This document shows positions 34,960-42,701 of a DNA stretch of 42,701 nucleotides, piece after piece. Each line of letters opens with the position of its first letter. Position 1 is the stretch's first letter. Origin of the DNA: Collimonas sp. UBA1456 (lineage in GTDB: Bacteria; Pseudomonadota; Gammaproteobacteria; Burkholderiales; Burkholderiaceae_D); assembly GCA_002325825.1 (NCBI GenBank), contig DCSW01000081.1, forward strand, positions 1 through 42,701. Reading direction: 5' to 3'. Made by a program: the position numbers and the translations under genes. The notes under the pieces were generated by a model. The model was not told where the DNA came from. It worked only from the letters and a program-made list of their open reading frames with translations, and did not search any database.

Positions 34960-35786
34960 TTAAATCATGCCAAAATCCGCTGTCACCAATTTTTTAGCAT
35001 CGGCTTCAACGTAGCTAGGTCGATAATCGGCATTAAACGCATGGCCGAAATTCGGATACACGATAAATTCCAACTTGCCGCCACCCTTGGCCAGCGCTTC
35101 TTTCAATCTGCGGCTACGTAATCCTGGCAATCCCCCGCCCTGATCCTTGCCACCATACAAACTCAACACCGGCAATTTCAAGGTTGGTGTGATGTTGACC
35201 GGCTGCTTCGGCGTCAGTTCGTTGCACTCGCCCACCATGCCGCAGCGTCCTCTATCTTGGGATTATAAGTAAAATATACAACCACATAATCCGGCCGCCC
35301 TAGCAAAAGTTGGTGATGGCCAGCTTGGCGACATTGCCGCTATTCTCCTCCGTCAAGGTGACGCAGGCATCGAGATTACCCATCACTTGATCGTTCGGCA
35401 TTTTTGAAATAACGTTTTTGTACCACTGCGGGATCGATGCAAACACCGCCGGATTGCCATGGCGGACAAAAAGGTTCGGTGGCAATCGCCATATAATCCA
35501 GCTTGGCAAAACCCTGGGTAATAACAATGTGTTCGTGCACGCCGAAAATTTCAGAAATAACCAGCACCACCGGCAGATTGGTTTTACCCTCTGGCTGAAG
35601 ACGGTACGTCGGCACGCTGAGGCCGTTCTGCTGAATCTTAAGCGGCCCGGCGGGGAGGCCGACGCTATCGGGCTTGATGACAGTCTGCGCGGTTACCAGC
35701 ATGACCGCTGCGGCAAATCCGGCACCCAGCGTCGTCTTCAGAAAGGTGCGACAATCTACTTCGCTTGACAAACCGGTTTTTGTCAC
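34960..35786 (-). pseudogene. dienelactone hydrolase family protein with lost Tat signal, broken in several places
   Basis: Alpha/beta hydrolase of the dienelactone hydrolase family, originally exported. It starts MTKTGLSSEVDCRTFLKTTL, where the twin-arginine motif RRTFLK now reads CRTFLK. NLPVVLVISEIFGVHEHI follows, then a frameshift near 35470 to WYKNVISKMPNDQVMGNLDA and LAITNFC. The nucleophile Cys is followed at once by a TAG where Trp belongs (35298-35300), then GGRIMWLY. After another shift come LPVLSLYGGKDQGGG and PNFGHAFNADYRPSYVEADA, holding the catalytic Asp and His. The end is replaced by KKLVTADFGMI. At least three lesions; not functional. Confidence 0.88.
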
Positions 35787-35921
35787 CAGACTATCGAAAT
35801 CTTTTTTTTAAATTCGGCATACAAGTTCCTTAAAATTAATAATCAATTGCGCCATAAATCATCGATTCGCAAATCAGAAAACCGGGAGGGAAATTGCAGC
35901 TAATCGCTTGATGCGTGAGCC

Positions 35922-38687
35922 TCAATGCGCTTCGTCCCAATTTTTCCCGACTCCCACTTCAGCAAGCAACGGTACTCGCAGCTCAGCCACACCCGCCATC
36001 AATTGGGGCAATTTTTCCCGGATCAGCGCCAATTCGTCCTGCGGCACTTCCAACACCAGTTCATCGTGTACCTGCATGACGATCTTGGCTTTTAACTGTT
36101 CTGCCTCGGTCCAGTTTACAACAGCAATCATAGACAATTTAATAAGATCGGCGGCAGTGCCTTGCATCGGAGCATTGATCGCCGCACGCTCGGCGCCTTG
36201 ACGGCGCAGGCCGTTCAGGGAATTGATCGTCGGTAGCCACAGGCGGCGCCCGAACACGGTTTCGACATAACCTTGCGACTTGGCCAGCGCCCGGGTCATG
36301 TCCATGAACTGCTTGACACCGGCAAAACGCATGAAATATTTTTCGATATACATCTGTGCCGCAACGCGTTCGATACCGAGGTTGCTGGCCAAGCCAAATG
36401 CGCTCATTCCATAAATCAAACCGAAATTAATTGCCTTGGCGTAGCGGCGCTGCTCGCTGGTGACTTCTACCGCTGTCGTGCCGAAGATTTCGGCAGCAGT
36501 AGCGCGATGAATATCCGCGCCTTCGGCAAACGCCCGCAGCATGTTTTCATCGCCGGATATATGCGCCATGATGCGCAACTCGATCTGTGAATAGTCGGCC
36601 GATACGATCACGCTACCTTCGGGCGCCACGAACGCTTCGCGGATACGTCGTCCCTCGGCAGAGCGAATCGGTATGTTCTGCAGGTTCGGATCATTCGACG
36701 CCAGACGTCCGGTAACCGCCACCGCCTGCGCGTAGTTGGTATGCACACGACCGGTTTTCTGGTTGACCATCTTCGGCAACTTGTCAGTATAGGTCGATTT
36801 CAGTTTCGATAAACTGCGGTAGTTGAGCAGCACCTTCGGCAACGGATAATCCTCGGCCAATTTCTGCAGCACTTCTTCATCGGTCGACGGTGACCCGGAA
36901 GACGTTTTCTTGACCACCGGCAGCTTGAATTTTTCAAACAGGATTTCACCCAACTGTTTGGGCGAACTCAGATTAAACGGTTGGCCGGCTAATGCATAAG
37001 CTTGCTGCTCGATTTCCAGCATGCGCTTGCCCAGCTCGTTTGACTGGATCGCCAGCAAACCGACATCAATCAGCACACCATTACGCTCGATTTTTTGCAG
37101 CACTACCGAAGTCGGAATTTCGATTATTTCATAGATGAACCTAAGCTTGGCTTCGTCGAAGATATGCGGCAACATCGCTAAATGCAACTGCAGCGTGATG
37201 CCAGCATCCTCGGCCGCATATTCTGTGGCGCGGCTGATCTCAACCTCGTCGAAACCAATCTGCGACGTGCCCTTGCCACATACTTCCTGGAACGTGATGG
37301 TCTGATGATTCAGGTGGCGCAAGGCCAGACTAGCCATATCATGGCTGCGATGCGATTCAAACACATAGGATTCGAGCAGCGTGTCGTGCACGATACCGCG
37401 CAGGTTCACGCCCTGATTGGCAAATATATGGCTGTCGTACTTGAGGTTCTGGCCGACCTTAGGCTTGCTGTCGTCTTCCAGCCAGGCGCGTATTTTTTCC
37501 AGCACAAACTCGCGCGACAATTGCTCTGGAGCATCTTGATAACGATGCGCCACCGGAATATAGGCGGCGCTGCCGACTTCGCAGCACAGAGAGATGCCGA
37601 CCAGTTGCGCCGTCATCGGGTCGAGCGAAGTGGTTTCGGTATCGACCACCGTCAAGGCAGCACTATCGATACGCCTCAGCCACTGCTCTAGTTGGGCTTC
37701 TGTCAACACTGTTTCATGGTGCCACTCCACCTTAGTAAACAGGCTGCTTTGCGCCGGTTCGGCGCTTCTCTGCGGACTCTTACCGATCTTTTTATCGGCG
37801 CCATCAGCTACCTCGGCAGCATCATCCGGCTCGCCCAATTCACGCAACCAGATCTTGAAGTTATAACGGGTAAACAATTCGATCAGGGTATCTCTGTCCG
37901 GCTCCGACACCTTCAGCGATTTCGGGATCGAAACCATATGCGCACTTAGATCGCAATCGGTTTTTACCGTCACCAATTCCTTGGCCTTCGGTAGCCAGTC
38001 CAGCACCTTGCGCAGATTCTCGCCCACCTCGCCGCCGATGTTGATCGCATTAGCGATAACTGCATCGACTGTATCGTACTGCACCAGCCATTTGACCGCT
38101 GTCTTCGGACCAACCTTGGTGACACCGGGAATATTGTCGACGGTATCGCCGATCAATGTCAGATAATCGACGATGCGTTCCGGCGGCACGCCGAACTTGG
38201 CGATCACGCCGGCGCGATCGAGCTTCTCGTTGTTCATGGTGTTGATCAACGTCACATGATCGTTGACCAGTTGCGCCAAGTCCTTGTCGCCGGTGGAGAC
38301 CACTACCTCCATGCCGTGCGTCACCGCCTGCACGGTCAGCGTGCCGATCACATCATCGGCTTCAACGCCTTCCACCATCAGGATCGGCCAGCCCATAGCG
38401 CGTACAGCAGCGTGAATTGGCGTAATCTGTTTAACCAGGTCTTCCGGCATCGACGCCCGCTTAGCCTTGTAATCGGCGTACATATGGTCGCGAAAAGTTT
38501 TACCTTTTGCATCGAACACACAGGCAAGGTAAGCTGCGGGGTAGTCAATGGCTAAACGGCGTAGCATATTGATGATGCCGTATAGTGCACCAGTCGGCTC
38601 ATTGGCGGCGTTGCGCATATCGGGCAACGCGTGAAAGGCGCGATAAAGATAACTAGAACCATCAACTAACAGCAGAGTTTTTTGCAT
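35922..38687 (-). CDS. polA: DNA polymerase I
   Basis: 921-residue repair and Okazaki-fragment polymerase. The N-terminal 5'-3' exonuclease (about 1-290) has LLVDGSSYLYRAFHALPD, VFDAKGKTFR, ADDVIGTL and STGDKDLAQLV, the acidic metal-binding residues. A linker with an Ala/Asp-rich low-complexity patch spans 290-315. The proofreading 3'-5' domain (about 330-510) keeps the DTET metal site (VVDTETTSLDP). The polymerase domain has SADYSQIELRIMAH (motif A), RRYAKAINFGLIYGMSAFGL (motif B, O helix) and MQVHDELVLEVP (motif C). Length is typical of the full three-domain enzyme (E. coli 928). Divergent from the LOG gene. Intact. Confidence 0.97.
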   Translation of the reverse strand: MQKTLLLVDGSSYLYRAFHALPDMRNAANEPTGALYGIINMLRRLAIDYPAAYLACVFDAKGKTFRDHMYADYKAKRASMPEDLVKQITPIHAAVRAMGWPILMVEGVEADDVIGTLTVQAVTHGMEVVVSTGDKDLAQLVNDHVTLINTMNNEKLDRAGVIAKFGVPPERIVDYLTLIGDTVDNIPGVTKVGPKTAVKWLVQYDTVDAVIANAINIGGEVGENLRKVLDWLPKAKELVTVKTDCDLSAHMVSIPKSLKVSEPDRDTLIELFTRYNFKIWLRELGEPDDAAEVADGADKKIGKSPQRSAEPAQSSLFTKVEWHHETVLTEAQLEQWLRRIDSAALTVVDTETTSLDPMTAQLVGISLCCEVGSAAYIPVAHRYQDAPEQLSREFVLEKIRAWLEDDSKPKVGQNLKYDSHIFANQGVNLRGIVHDTLLESYVFESHRSHDMASLALRHLNHQTITFQEVCGKGTSQIGFDEVEISRATEYAAEDAGITLQLHLAMLPHIFDEAKLRFIYEIIEIPTSVVLQKIERNGVLIDVGLLAIQSNELGKRMLEIEQQAYALAGQPFNLSSPKQLGEILFEKFKLPVVKKTSSGSPSTDEEVLQKLAEDYPLPKVLLNYRSLSKLKSTYTDKLPKMVNQKTGRVHTNYAQAVAVTGRLASNDPNLQNIPIRSAEGRRIREAFVAPEGSVIVSADYSQIELRIMAHISGDENMLRAFAEGADIHRATAAEIFGTTAVEVTSEQRRYAKAINFGLIYGMSAFGLASNLGIERVAAQMYIEKYFMRFAGVKQFMDMTRALAKSQGYVETVFGRRLWLPTINSLNGLRRQGAERAAINAPMQGTAADLIKLSMIAVVNWTEAEQLKAKIVMQVHDELVLEVPQDELALIREKLPQLMAGVAELRVPLLAEVGVGKNWDEAH

Positions 38688-38799
38688 ACGTAATTAAACG
38701 GGAAAAATGTACCGCGTATGTATCGCGTATGTACCGCGTTTGCGGCAGGTGACGGATATCGAACGCGCCACTTAAAAGAAGGCGCGCGAGTCGCGGCAT

Positions 38800-39437
38800 A
38801 TGTTCACGATTATGACAGAATTTATCGAGTCGACCGAACGCCTTTCCGAGTTACATCCAGCATTGTCAATCTTCGGCTCGGCGCGCATCAAGGCCGACAA
38901 TCCTTTGTGCATGGATATCGCGCGCCGTTTTCCAGATGAGGGATTTGCCGTGATTTCGGGTGGCAGTCCTGGTCTGATGGAAGCCGCCAATAAAAGCACA
39001 TTTGAAGGCAAATCGCCGTCGGTCGACATGAACATCGAATTGCCACACGAGCAAAGTGAAAACAAATGGCAGGATATCTCGCCCAGCTTCCACCACTTCT
39101 TGCCCCGCAAAGTTGCATTCGTGCCTTACGCGGACGCCTACATCGTGTTGCCGAGCGGGTTCGGCACGTTTGACGAGTTGACCGAGGTGCTGACCCTGAT
39201 CCAGACCGGCAAGTACCGCCATATTCCGATAGTCCTGATCGGCAGCAACTTCTGGAATGGCCTACTGGGGTGGTTCCGCACGCAACTGGTTGGCGATGGC
39301 ATAATTGCTGCCAAGAATATGAACTTGATCCAGGTGCTCGACATCCTGCCGAGATTCTCGATGCAGTGGTGAAATTCTACAAAGCTGGCGAAACCGTCAT
39401 GGCCGAATCGGATCGCCATACCGGCATGCTTCTGTAG
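38800..39437 (+). pseudogene. LOG-family (TIGR00730) Rossmann protein, decaying
   Basis: Member of the lysine-decarboxylase-like LOG family (cytokinin riboside 5'-monophosphate phosphoribohydrolase or a related nucleotide hydrolase). The frame from 38800 reads LSIFGSARIKADNPLCMDIA, VISGGSPGLMEAANKS, MNIELPHEQSENKW, PRKVAFVPYADAYIVLP and SGFGTFDELTEVLTLIQTGK. Two catalytic-loop glycines are replaced by Ser: the usual GGGPG is GGSPG and the PGGxGTxxE loop is PSGFGTFDE. A short AGG-like segment before MNIELP is missing. Near 39340 a one-base shift ends the frame in LPRFSMQW (stop 39370-39372), while the family sequence goes on as EILDAVVKFYKAGETVMAES to a TAG at 39435-39437. These lesions suggest loss of activity, though a shortened protein could still be made. 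Confidence 0.68.
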
Positions 39438-39624
39438 CCATTTCACAAGAAACAATTGCCATCTCTTCATTTTTAATGACTTTTCGCAAATATCCGAAAC
39501 AGGCTACCGAATTTACCGAAATCGGTGAACTAAACCCGCCTTATAGCCTATCGGGGCTGCCGGTTTGTTACAATGAAGGTACTCGCTTCTAAATCTTGTT
39601 TTAATCAAGGTAGCCAAAATTCAC

Positions 39625-40026
39625 ATGAATAACCCCAAAGTCTGGCCACTATTGGCGATTTGCATTGCCTCTATTGCAACGCCGTTACTGTTGAATGCCC
39701 AACAACTTACCAAGACCATCGCTTCGCCGCCAGAACCACAAAAATACGATCAAGGTGAAGCACCGGGAGTGACGATACACAAGCCGGGCGAAGGCCCTGC
39801 CGACATCACAGAAAAGCACGAGCAAGGCCGCGTTACAGAAGTCAAGGTCAACAGCGCACGCAGCACGTATTATATGAAATCGCAACCGCAAGCCGGCTTG
39901 CTGGAGTCAAATGACGGATCAGTGCGCGGCGCGCAATGGCAGATCAAGGAGTTCGATCTGGGCCAGAAGCCGTACAATGAAGGCGAAGCAGCACAATCAA
40001 CAGCGATCCAGGACTGCCGCCACTGA
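39625..40026 (+). CDS. DUF2782 family exported protein
   Basis: 133-residue predicted periplasmic or membrane-anchored protein of unknown role. A signal-type N-terminus (MNNPKVWPLLAICIASIATP then LLLNAQQ) ends near residue 26. A Pro/Glu/Lys-rich linker follows, then the domain VTIHKPGEGPADITEKHEQG, RVTEVKVNSARSTYYMKSQP and GAQWQIKEFDLGQKP, which is the typical DUF2782 ending. The ATG at 39625 has AAGG 14 bases upstream, a little far. It stands in the usual place between the LOG gene and thrB. No molecular function is established. Confidence 0.8.
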   Translation: MNNPKVWPLLAICIASIATPLLLNAQQLTKTIASPPEPQKYDQGEAPGVTIHKPGEGPADITEKHEQGRVTEVKVNSARSTYYMKSQPQAGLLESNDGSVRGAQWQIKEFDLGQKPYNEGEAAQSTAIQDCRH

Positions 40027-40185
40027 GCATATTGAAGCTCTGGAACTAATAACTGGAAGCGCCGCAGGCCGCACCAGCAAACAATTAGCCATGCGGTTAA
40101 TGCGCGGAATCAACACACATCCGCCGCACATTTTCTGCCTATTTATTCCGATAGTCTTAACCTCGTCCTTTCCCCTATTTTTCCC

Positions 40186-41142
40186 ATGGCAGTGTTTACT
40201 CCCGTTACACTAGACGATCTCTCGCAATGGATTCCGTCCTTCTCGTTAGGCAAGGCGCTGGCAATCAGAGGAATTTCCTCCGGCATCGAAAACAGTAATT
40301 TTTTCATCAATACCGAACGCGGCGAGTATGTGTTGACAGTGTTTGAAAATCTCACCTTCGAACAACTGCCGTTTTATCTCGAGCTGATGCGCCATCTGGC
40401 ACAGCGCGGCGTCCTGGTGCCGGAGCCTATCGCCAACCAAGAAGGCCGGATTATCAATCCATTACATGGCAAACCCGCCGCCATCGTCACCAAACTGGCT
40501 GGCGACTGTCAACTGACGCCAGCGGCAGTACATTGCGGTGAAGTGGGCACGATGCTGGCAAAAATGCACTTGGCGGCGCAGGATTTCCCGATGCGCCAGC
40601 CTAATCTGCGTTGCCTGCCATGGTGGCGTGAAATAGCACCGGTTGTGCTGCCGTACTTGGCGGCAGACGAGCAACAATTGCTGCATGATGAAATTGCTTT
40701 CCAGCAGGCTTTTGCTGCCTCGAATACCTATCTTCAACTGCCCAACGGTCCGGTCCACGCAGATCTGTTTCGCAACAATGTGATGTTCTACGACAACCAT
40801 CTGAGCGGATTTTTCGATTTCTATTTTGCCGGTTGCGATACCTGGCTATTTGACCTCGCGGTGACTGTCAACGACTGGTGCATTGACCTCGACAGCGGCG
40901 TGCTGGACAATGGTAGAGTGCGTGCCATACTTGACGCCTATCACGCGGTGCGACCGTTCAGCGCCGCCGAAAAAATGGCCTGGCAGCCGATGCTGCGAGC
41001 TGGTGCATTGCGCTTCTGGCTGTCGCGGCTGTACGATTTTTACTTACCTCGCGCGGCGGAAATACTGACACCGCACGATCCAAGTCATTTTGAACGGATT
41101 TTGCGGCATCGCGTGGCGCACCCGGTTCCTGCCTTGTATTGA
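40186..41142 (+). CDS. thrB: homoserine kinase (APH-fold type)
   Basis: 318-residue homoserine kinase of the aminoglycoside-phosphotransferase fold, unrelated to the GHMP-type ThrB of E. coli but common in beta- and some other proteobacteria. It phosphorylates homoserine in threonine synthesis. MAVFTPVTLDDLSQWIPSFS opens the family start; GISSGIENSNFFINTERGEY is the nucleotide-binding loop. The catalytic loop GPVHADLFRNNVMF carries HxDxxxxN, and SGFFDFYFAGCDTWLFDLAV holds the metal-binding DF. The C-terminus DPSHFERILRHRVAHPVPAL is complete. The next gene starts seven bases after it, so both are co-transcribed. Confidence 0.94.
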   Translation: MAVFTPVTLDDLSQWIPSFSLGKALAIRGISSGIENSNFFINTERGEYVLTVFENLTFEQLPFYLELMRHLAQRGVLVPEPIANQEGRIINPLHGKPAAIVTKLAGDCQLTPAAVHCGEVGTMLAKMHLAAQDFPMRQPNLRCLPWWREIAPVVLPYLAADEQQLLHDEIAFQQAFAASNTYLQLPNGPVHADLFRNNVMFYDNHLSGFFDFYFAGCDTWLFDLAVTVNDWCIDLDSGVLDNGRVRAILDAYHAVRPFSAAEKMAWQPMLRAGALRFWLSRLYDFYLPRAAEILTPHDPSHFERILRHRVAHPVPALY

Positions 41143-41148
41143 CTATTG

Positions 41149-41922
41149 ATGGAAACGATGGAAAAACTGCCTGCAAAAACCGGATGGATATGGGTCAAAG
41201 AGGGGTTTGCGTTATTCCGCAAACAACCCACTGAAATGTCGACGCTATTCCTGGGATATATGTCCCTGATGCTGCTGCTCAACCTCATTCCGCTGTTGAA
41301 CCAAATCTTGCCGCTGATTCTGATTCCTGTATTTGCCATGTCCTTCATGCAAGCTTGCTTGTATATAGAACAGGGAAAACGCGTGTTCCCGAACCTGCTG
41401 CTGATCGGTTTCCGTTCTTCTGAAATAAAGAATCTGCTAATCCTTGGTCTGCTTTATCTGATCGCAGGCGTCGTCGCGATTGGCGCATCAGCGTTGGTCG
41501 ATGGCGGCATTTTCTGGATGGTCTTGACCGGTCAAGCATCGCTCGACGCCAAAGAGATACAGGATTCCAACATCCCGCTGGGGATGCTGTCTTCCGCCGT
41601 GGTATACGCGCTGGCAGCGATGACGTTCTGGTATGCAGCACCGCTCATCATGTGGAAGAAAATGCACGTTTCCAAGGCTGTTTTCTATAGCTTCTTTACG
41701 GTATGGCGTGAAATAAAAGCATTCACAGTCTATGGCTTGGCGTGGGCCTGCATCGGCGTCATGCTACCGGCAATCATCGGCGTACTGATTGCGCTACTGA
41801 TCGACAATGCCGCAATCACCATGATGGTTCTGCTGCCGCTGTCGGTTGCCTTGACGATGGTGATGTACTGCTCTTTCTATCCGACCTACACCCACATTTT
41901 CGGTCTGCCGGAAGATTCATAG
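41149..41922 (+). CDS. BPSS1780-family inner-membrane protein
   Basis: 257-residue membrane protein with about six helices, of the family named after a Burkholderia pseudomallei protein; function unknown. Start at ATG 41149 (METMEKLPAKTGWIWVKEGF); a TTG one codon earlier and an ATG three codons later are alternatives. The N-terminal amphipathic block GWIWVKEGFALFRKQPTEM is followed by paired helices (LFLGYMSLMLLLNLIPLL, ILPLILIPVFAMSFMQACLY). KVFPNLLL-like loops separate the next ones, with YAAPLIMWKKMHVSKAVFYS and MMVLLPLSVALTMVMYCSFY near the end. Seven bases after thrB on the same strand and upstream of the uvrD remnant on the other, the usual neighbourhood. Confidence 0.85.
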   Translation: METMEKLPAKTGWIWVKEGFALFRKQPTEMSTLFLGYMSLMLLLNLIPLLNQILPLILIPVFAMSFMQACLYIEQGKRVFPNLLLIGFRSSEIKNLLILGLLYLIAGVVAIGASALVDGGIFWMVLTGQASLDAKEIQDSNIPLGMLSSAVVYALAAMTFWYAAPLIMWKKMHVSKAVFYSFFTVWREIKAFTVYGLAWACIGVMLPAIIGVLIALLIDNAAITMMVLLPLSVALTMVMYCSFYPTYTHIFGLPEDS

Positions 41923-41970
41923 TCGTTGCCGCCGGTAACCGACCACCAAGCGTAAGTAACTGCAAGTAAT

Positions 41971-41992
41971 GTTGGCAGGATTTCCTGCCAAC
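41971..41992. terminator. 10-base-pair inverted repeat after the BPSS1780 gene
   Basis: GTTGGCAGGA (41971-41980), two T, and TCCTGCCAAC (41983-41992). It lies 49 bases after the membrane-protein stop, at the 3' edge of the uvrD remnant. It could end the thrB transcript, but there is no T-run on the plus strand. Confidence 0.45.
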
Positions 41993-42608
41993 ACGTTGCT
42001 GCCTTCGATATTGACGATCACTCCCTTCGCCAAATTTCTGGTGTGCGACATCCTCGCCGATGCGCCAGCCGATATCGCGCTTGCCGAAATTCTTGGAGAT
42101 TGCGTTCGCAGCCTTTTTCGGCACCTCATCCCACGTCGGTTTAAGATTGACGAACCAGTGATGGTGCTGCACCTTCGTGCGACAGCCTTTCCAACACATC
42201 TTCCGGCAGTTCTTCAAAGAATCGCGAACGCATGTTGTATCCAGGCGCTTGTTGGCACGCGTGATGGTGACATACACATCAGATACCGTTCTTCTTCCAA
42301 GCCGGCATCTTCCTTCTGCCAATTCCCATGCGGGAACAAACCATCTTTCAGATCGGTGATGAACGCCGCATCGAACTCCAACCCTTTGGCCAAGTGCACC
42401 GTCATCAATTGCAATACATCCTCGCCAGCCTGGACTTAGTTGTTAACGACTTCCAGCGACTCAAGCGAGAAAAAAGCCGACAACGGCTCATAGATGCCAA
42501 ACCCTTCTTCCGAGACGAACAAGGTCGCTGTATTCACCAGCTGCTCCAAATTCCCGATGCGATCGGTGCCTTCTTTTTTAGTCTGATAGTGCTTCAACAG
42601 GCCGCTGT
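41993..42608 (-). pseudogene. uvrD: UvrD/Rep-type DNA helicase II, C-terminal remnant
   Basis: Last quarter of the mismatch and excision repair helicase, read on the minus strand in several frames. From about 42608 it goes SGLLKHYQTKKEGTDRIGNL, EQLVNTATLFVSEEGFG and SAFFSLESLEVVNN, then a TAA where Gln is normal. VQAGEDVLQLMTVHLAKGLE and FITDLKDGLFPHGN follow; TVHxAKGLEF is a conserved helicase motif. Frame shifts then give EEERYLM, VTITRANKRL, NMRSRFFEELPEDVLERL and PTWDEVPKK, and the tail HQKFGEGVIVNIEGSN. The P-loop-containing three quarters are absent here; an istB fragment joins at 42608. thrB-BPSS1780-uvrD is a usual order, so it decayed in place. Confidence 0.88.
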
Positions 42609-42701
42609 GTCCTTTATGACAGGCAGTTAATCCTAGTATCAGTGCGATATGCGTCTTGCCGACTCCAGAAGTCCCTAGCACAATGACGTTCTCGCACTTG
42701 T
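42609..42701 (-). mobile_element. istB: IS21-family istB ATPase fragment, cut by the window end and by the uvrD junction
   Basis: The minus strand from 42701 reads CENVIVLGTSGVGKTHIALI and LGLTACHKG, the P-loop of IstB, the AAA+ helper of IS21-family transposition (normally VLGPSGVGKTHIA, LGLAACQKG). It then passes in frame into UvrD sequence at HSGLLKHY. No terminal inverted repeat is at the junction, so this is not a clean IS end: a deletion probably joined an internal istB point to the middle of uvrD. The rest of the element, if any, lies outside. Confidence 0.75.

Noticed and set aside
39521..39545. Short ACCGA/TCGGT inverted repeat upstream of the DUF2782 gene
   Set aside because: Five-base arms are too short to separate from chance.
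1..42701. CRISPR array, tRNA or rRNA gene, prophage, toxin-antitoxin or new defence cluster
   Set aside because: No regular spaced repeats, cloverleaf sequence, phage structural genes or paired small toxin genes were seen on either strand.

Overview
The window is chromosomal DNA of a betaproteobacterium (Burkholderiales), most like the Oxalobacteraceae (Herbaspirillum, Collimonas, Herminiimonas, Glaciimonas). The family call rests on remembered gene order and protein character: recG-oxyR-ubiA, queA-tgt-yajC-secD-secF, yggS-proC facing pilT, a Rieske oxygenase divergent from xseB-ispA-dxs, and LOG-DUF2782-thrB-BPSS1780-uvrD around polA. No database search was run, so the genus is left open.

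Layout. 1-2.6 kb is a graveyard: creC and creB fused by a deletion, a metallo-beta-lactamase-fold remnant and a nitronate monooxygenase remnant. 2.6-5.9 kb has three intact minus-strand genes: an alpha/beta hydrolase, an MFS permease and hisC. purB (+) follows a 660-base non-coding stretch with a 24-base perfect palindrome, and converges on secF at a bidirectional terminator. 8.0-13.9 kb is the minus-strand queA-tgt-yajC-secD-secF block. 14.1-18.8 kb carries recG, oxyR and ubiA (+), then a small frameshifted DUF883-type gene. proC and yggS (-) diverge from a ruined pilT, followed by an intact glutathione peroxidase and an unrecognised decayed gene. 22.8-27.5 kb is the glycerol regulon glpD-glpK-glpF (-) with a broken glpR and a surviving GlpR-like operator. 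27.7-30.8 kb is xseB-ispA-dxs (isoprenoid precursors). 30.9-35.8 kb has a Rieske oxygenase remnant, a strong terminator palindrome, an EamA permease, sseA, a ZIP metal permease and a broken dienelactone hydrolase. 35.9-42.7 kb holds polA, a decaying LOG-family gene, a DUF2782 protein, thrB, a BPSS1780-type membrane protein, and a uvrD 3' remnant joined to an IS21-type istB fragment.

How it works together. Core functions are intact: purine, histidine, proline and threonine synthesis, protein export, queuosine tRNA modification, recombination, ubiquinone and isoprenoid synthesis, glycerol use and peroxide defence. The broken genes are regulators (creBC, glpR), motility or pilus genes (pilT), peripheral catabolic enzymes, one cytokinin-type hydrolase (LOG) and one repair helicase (uvrD). 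Many remain alignable over most of their length, with scattered stops, single-base frameshifts and internal deletions, and one lies next to an IS fragment. I infer a lineage in a relatively recent phase of gene loss, as in a host-restricted or otherwise narrowed lifestyle. A poor assembly could explain some single-base shifts, but not the multiple lesions per gene.

No new defence system, CRISPR array, prophage, tRNA or rRNA was seen. The most interesting items are the orphaned glycerol regulon, the long perfect palindromes, the A7 frameshift in the DUF883 gene, the possible non-ATG start of the zinc permease, and the istB-uvrD chimera.
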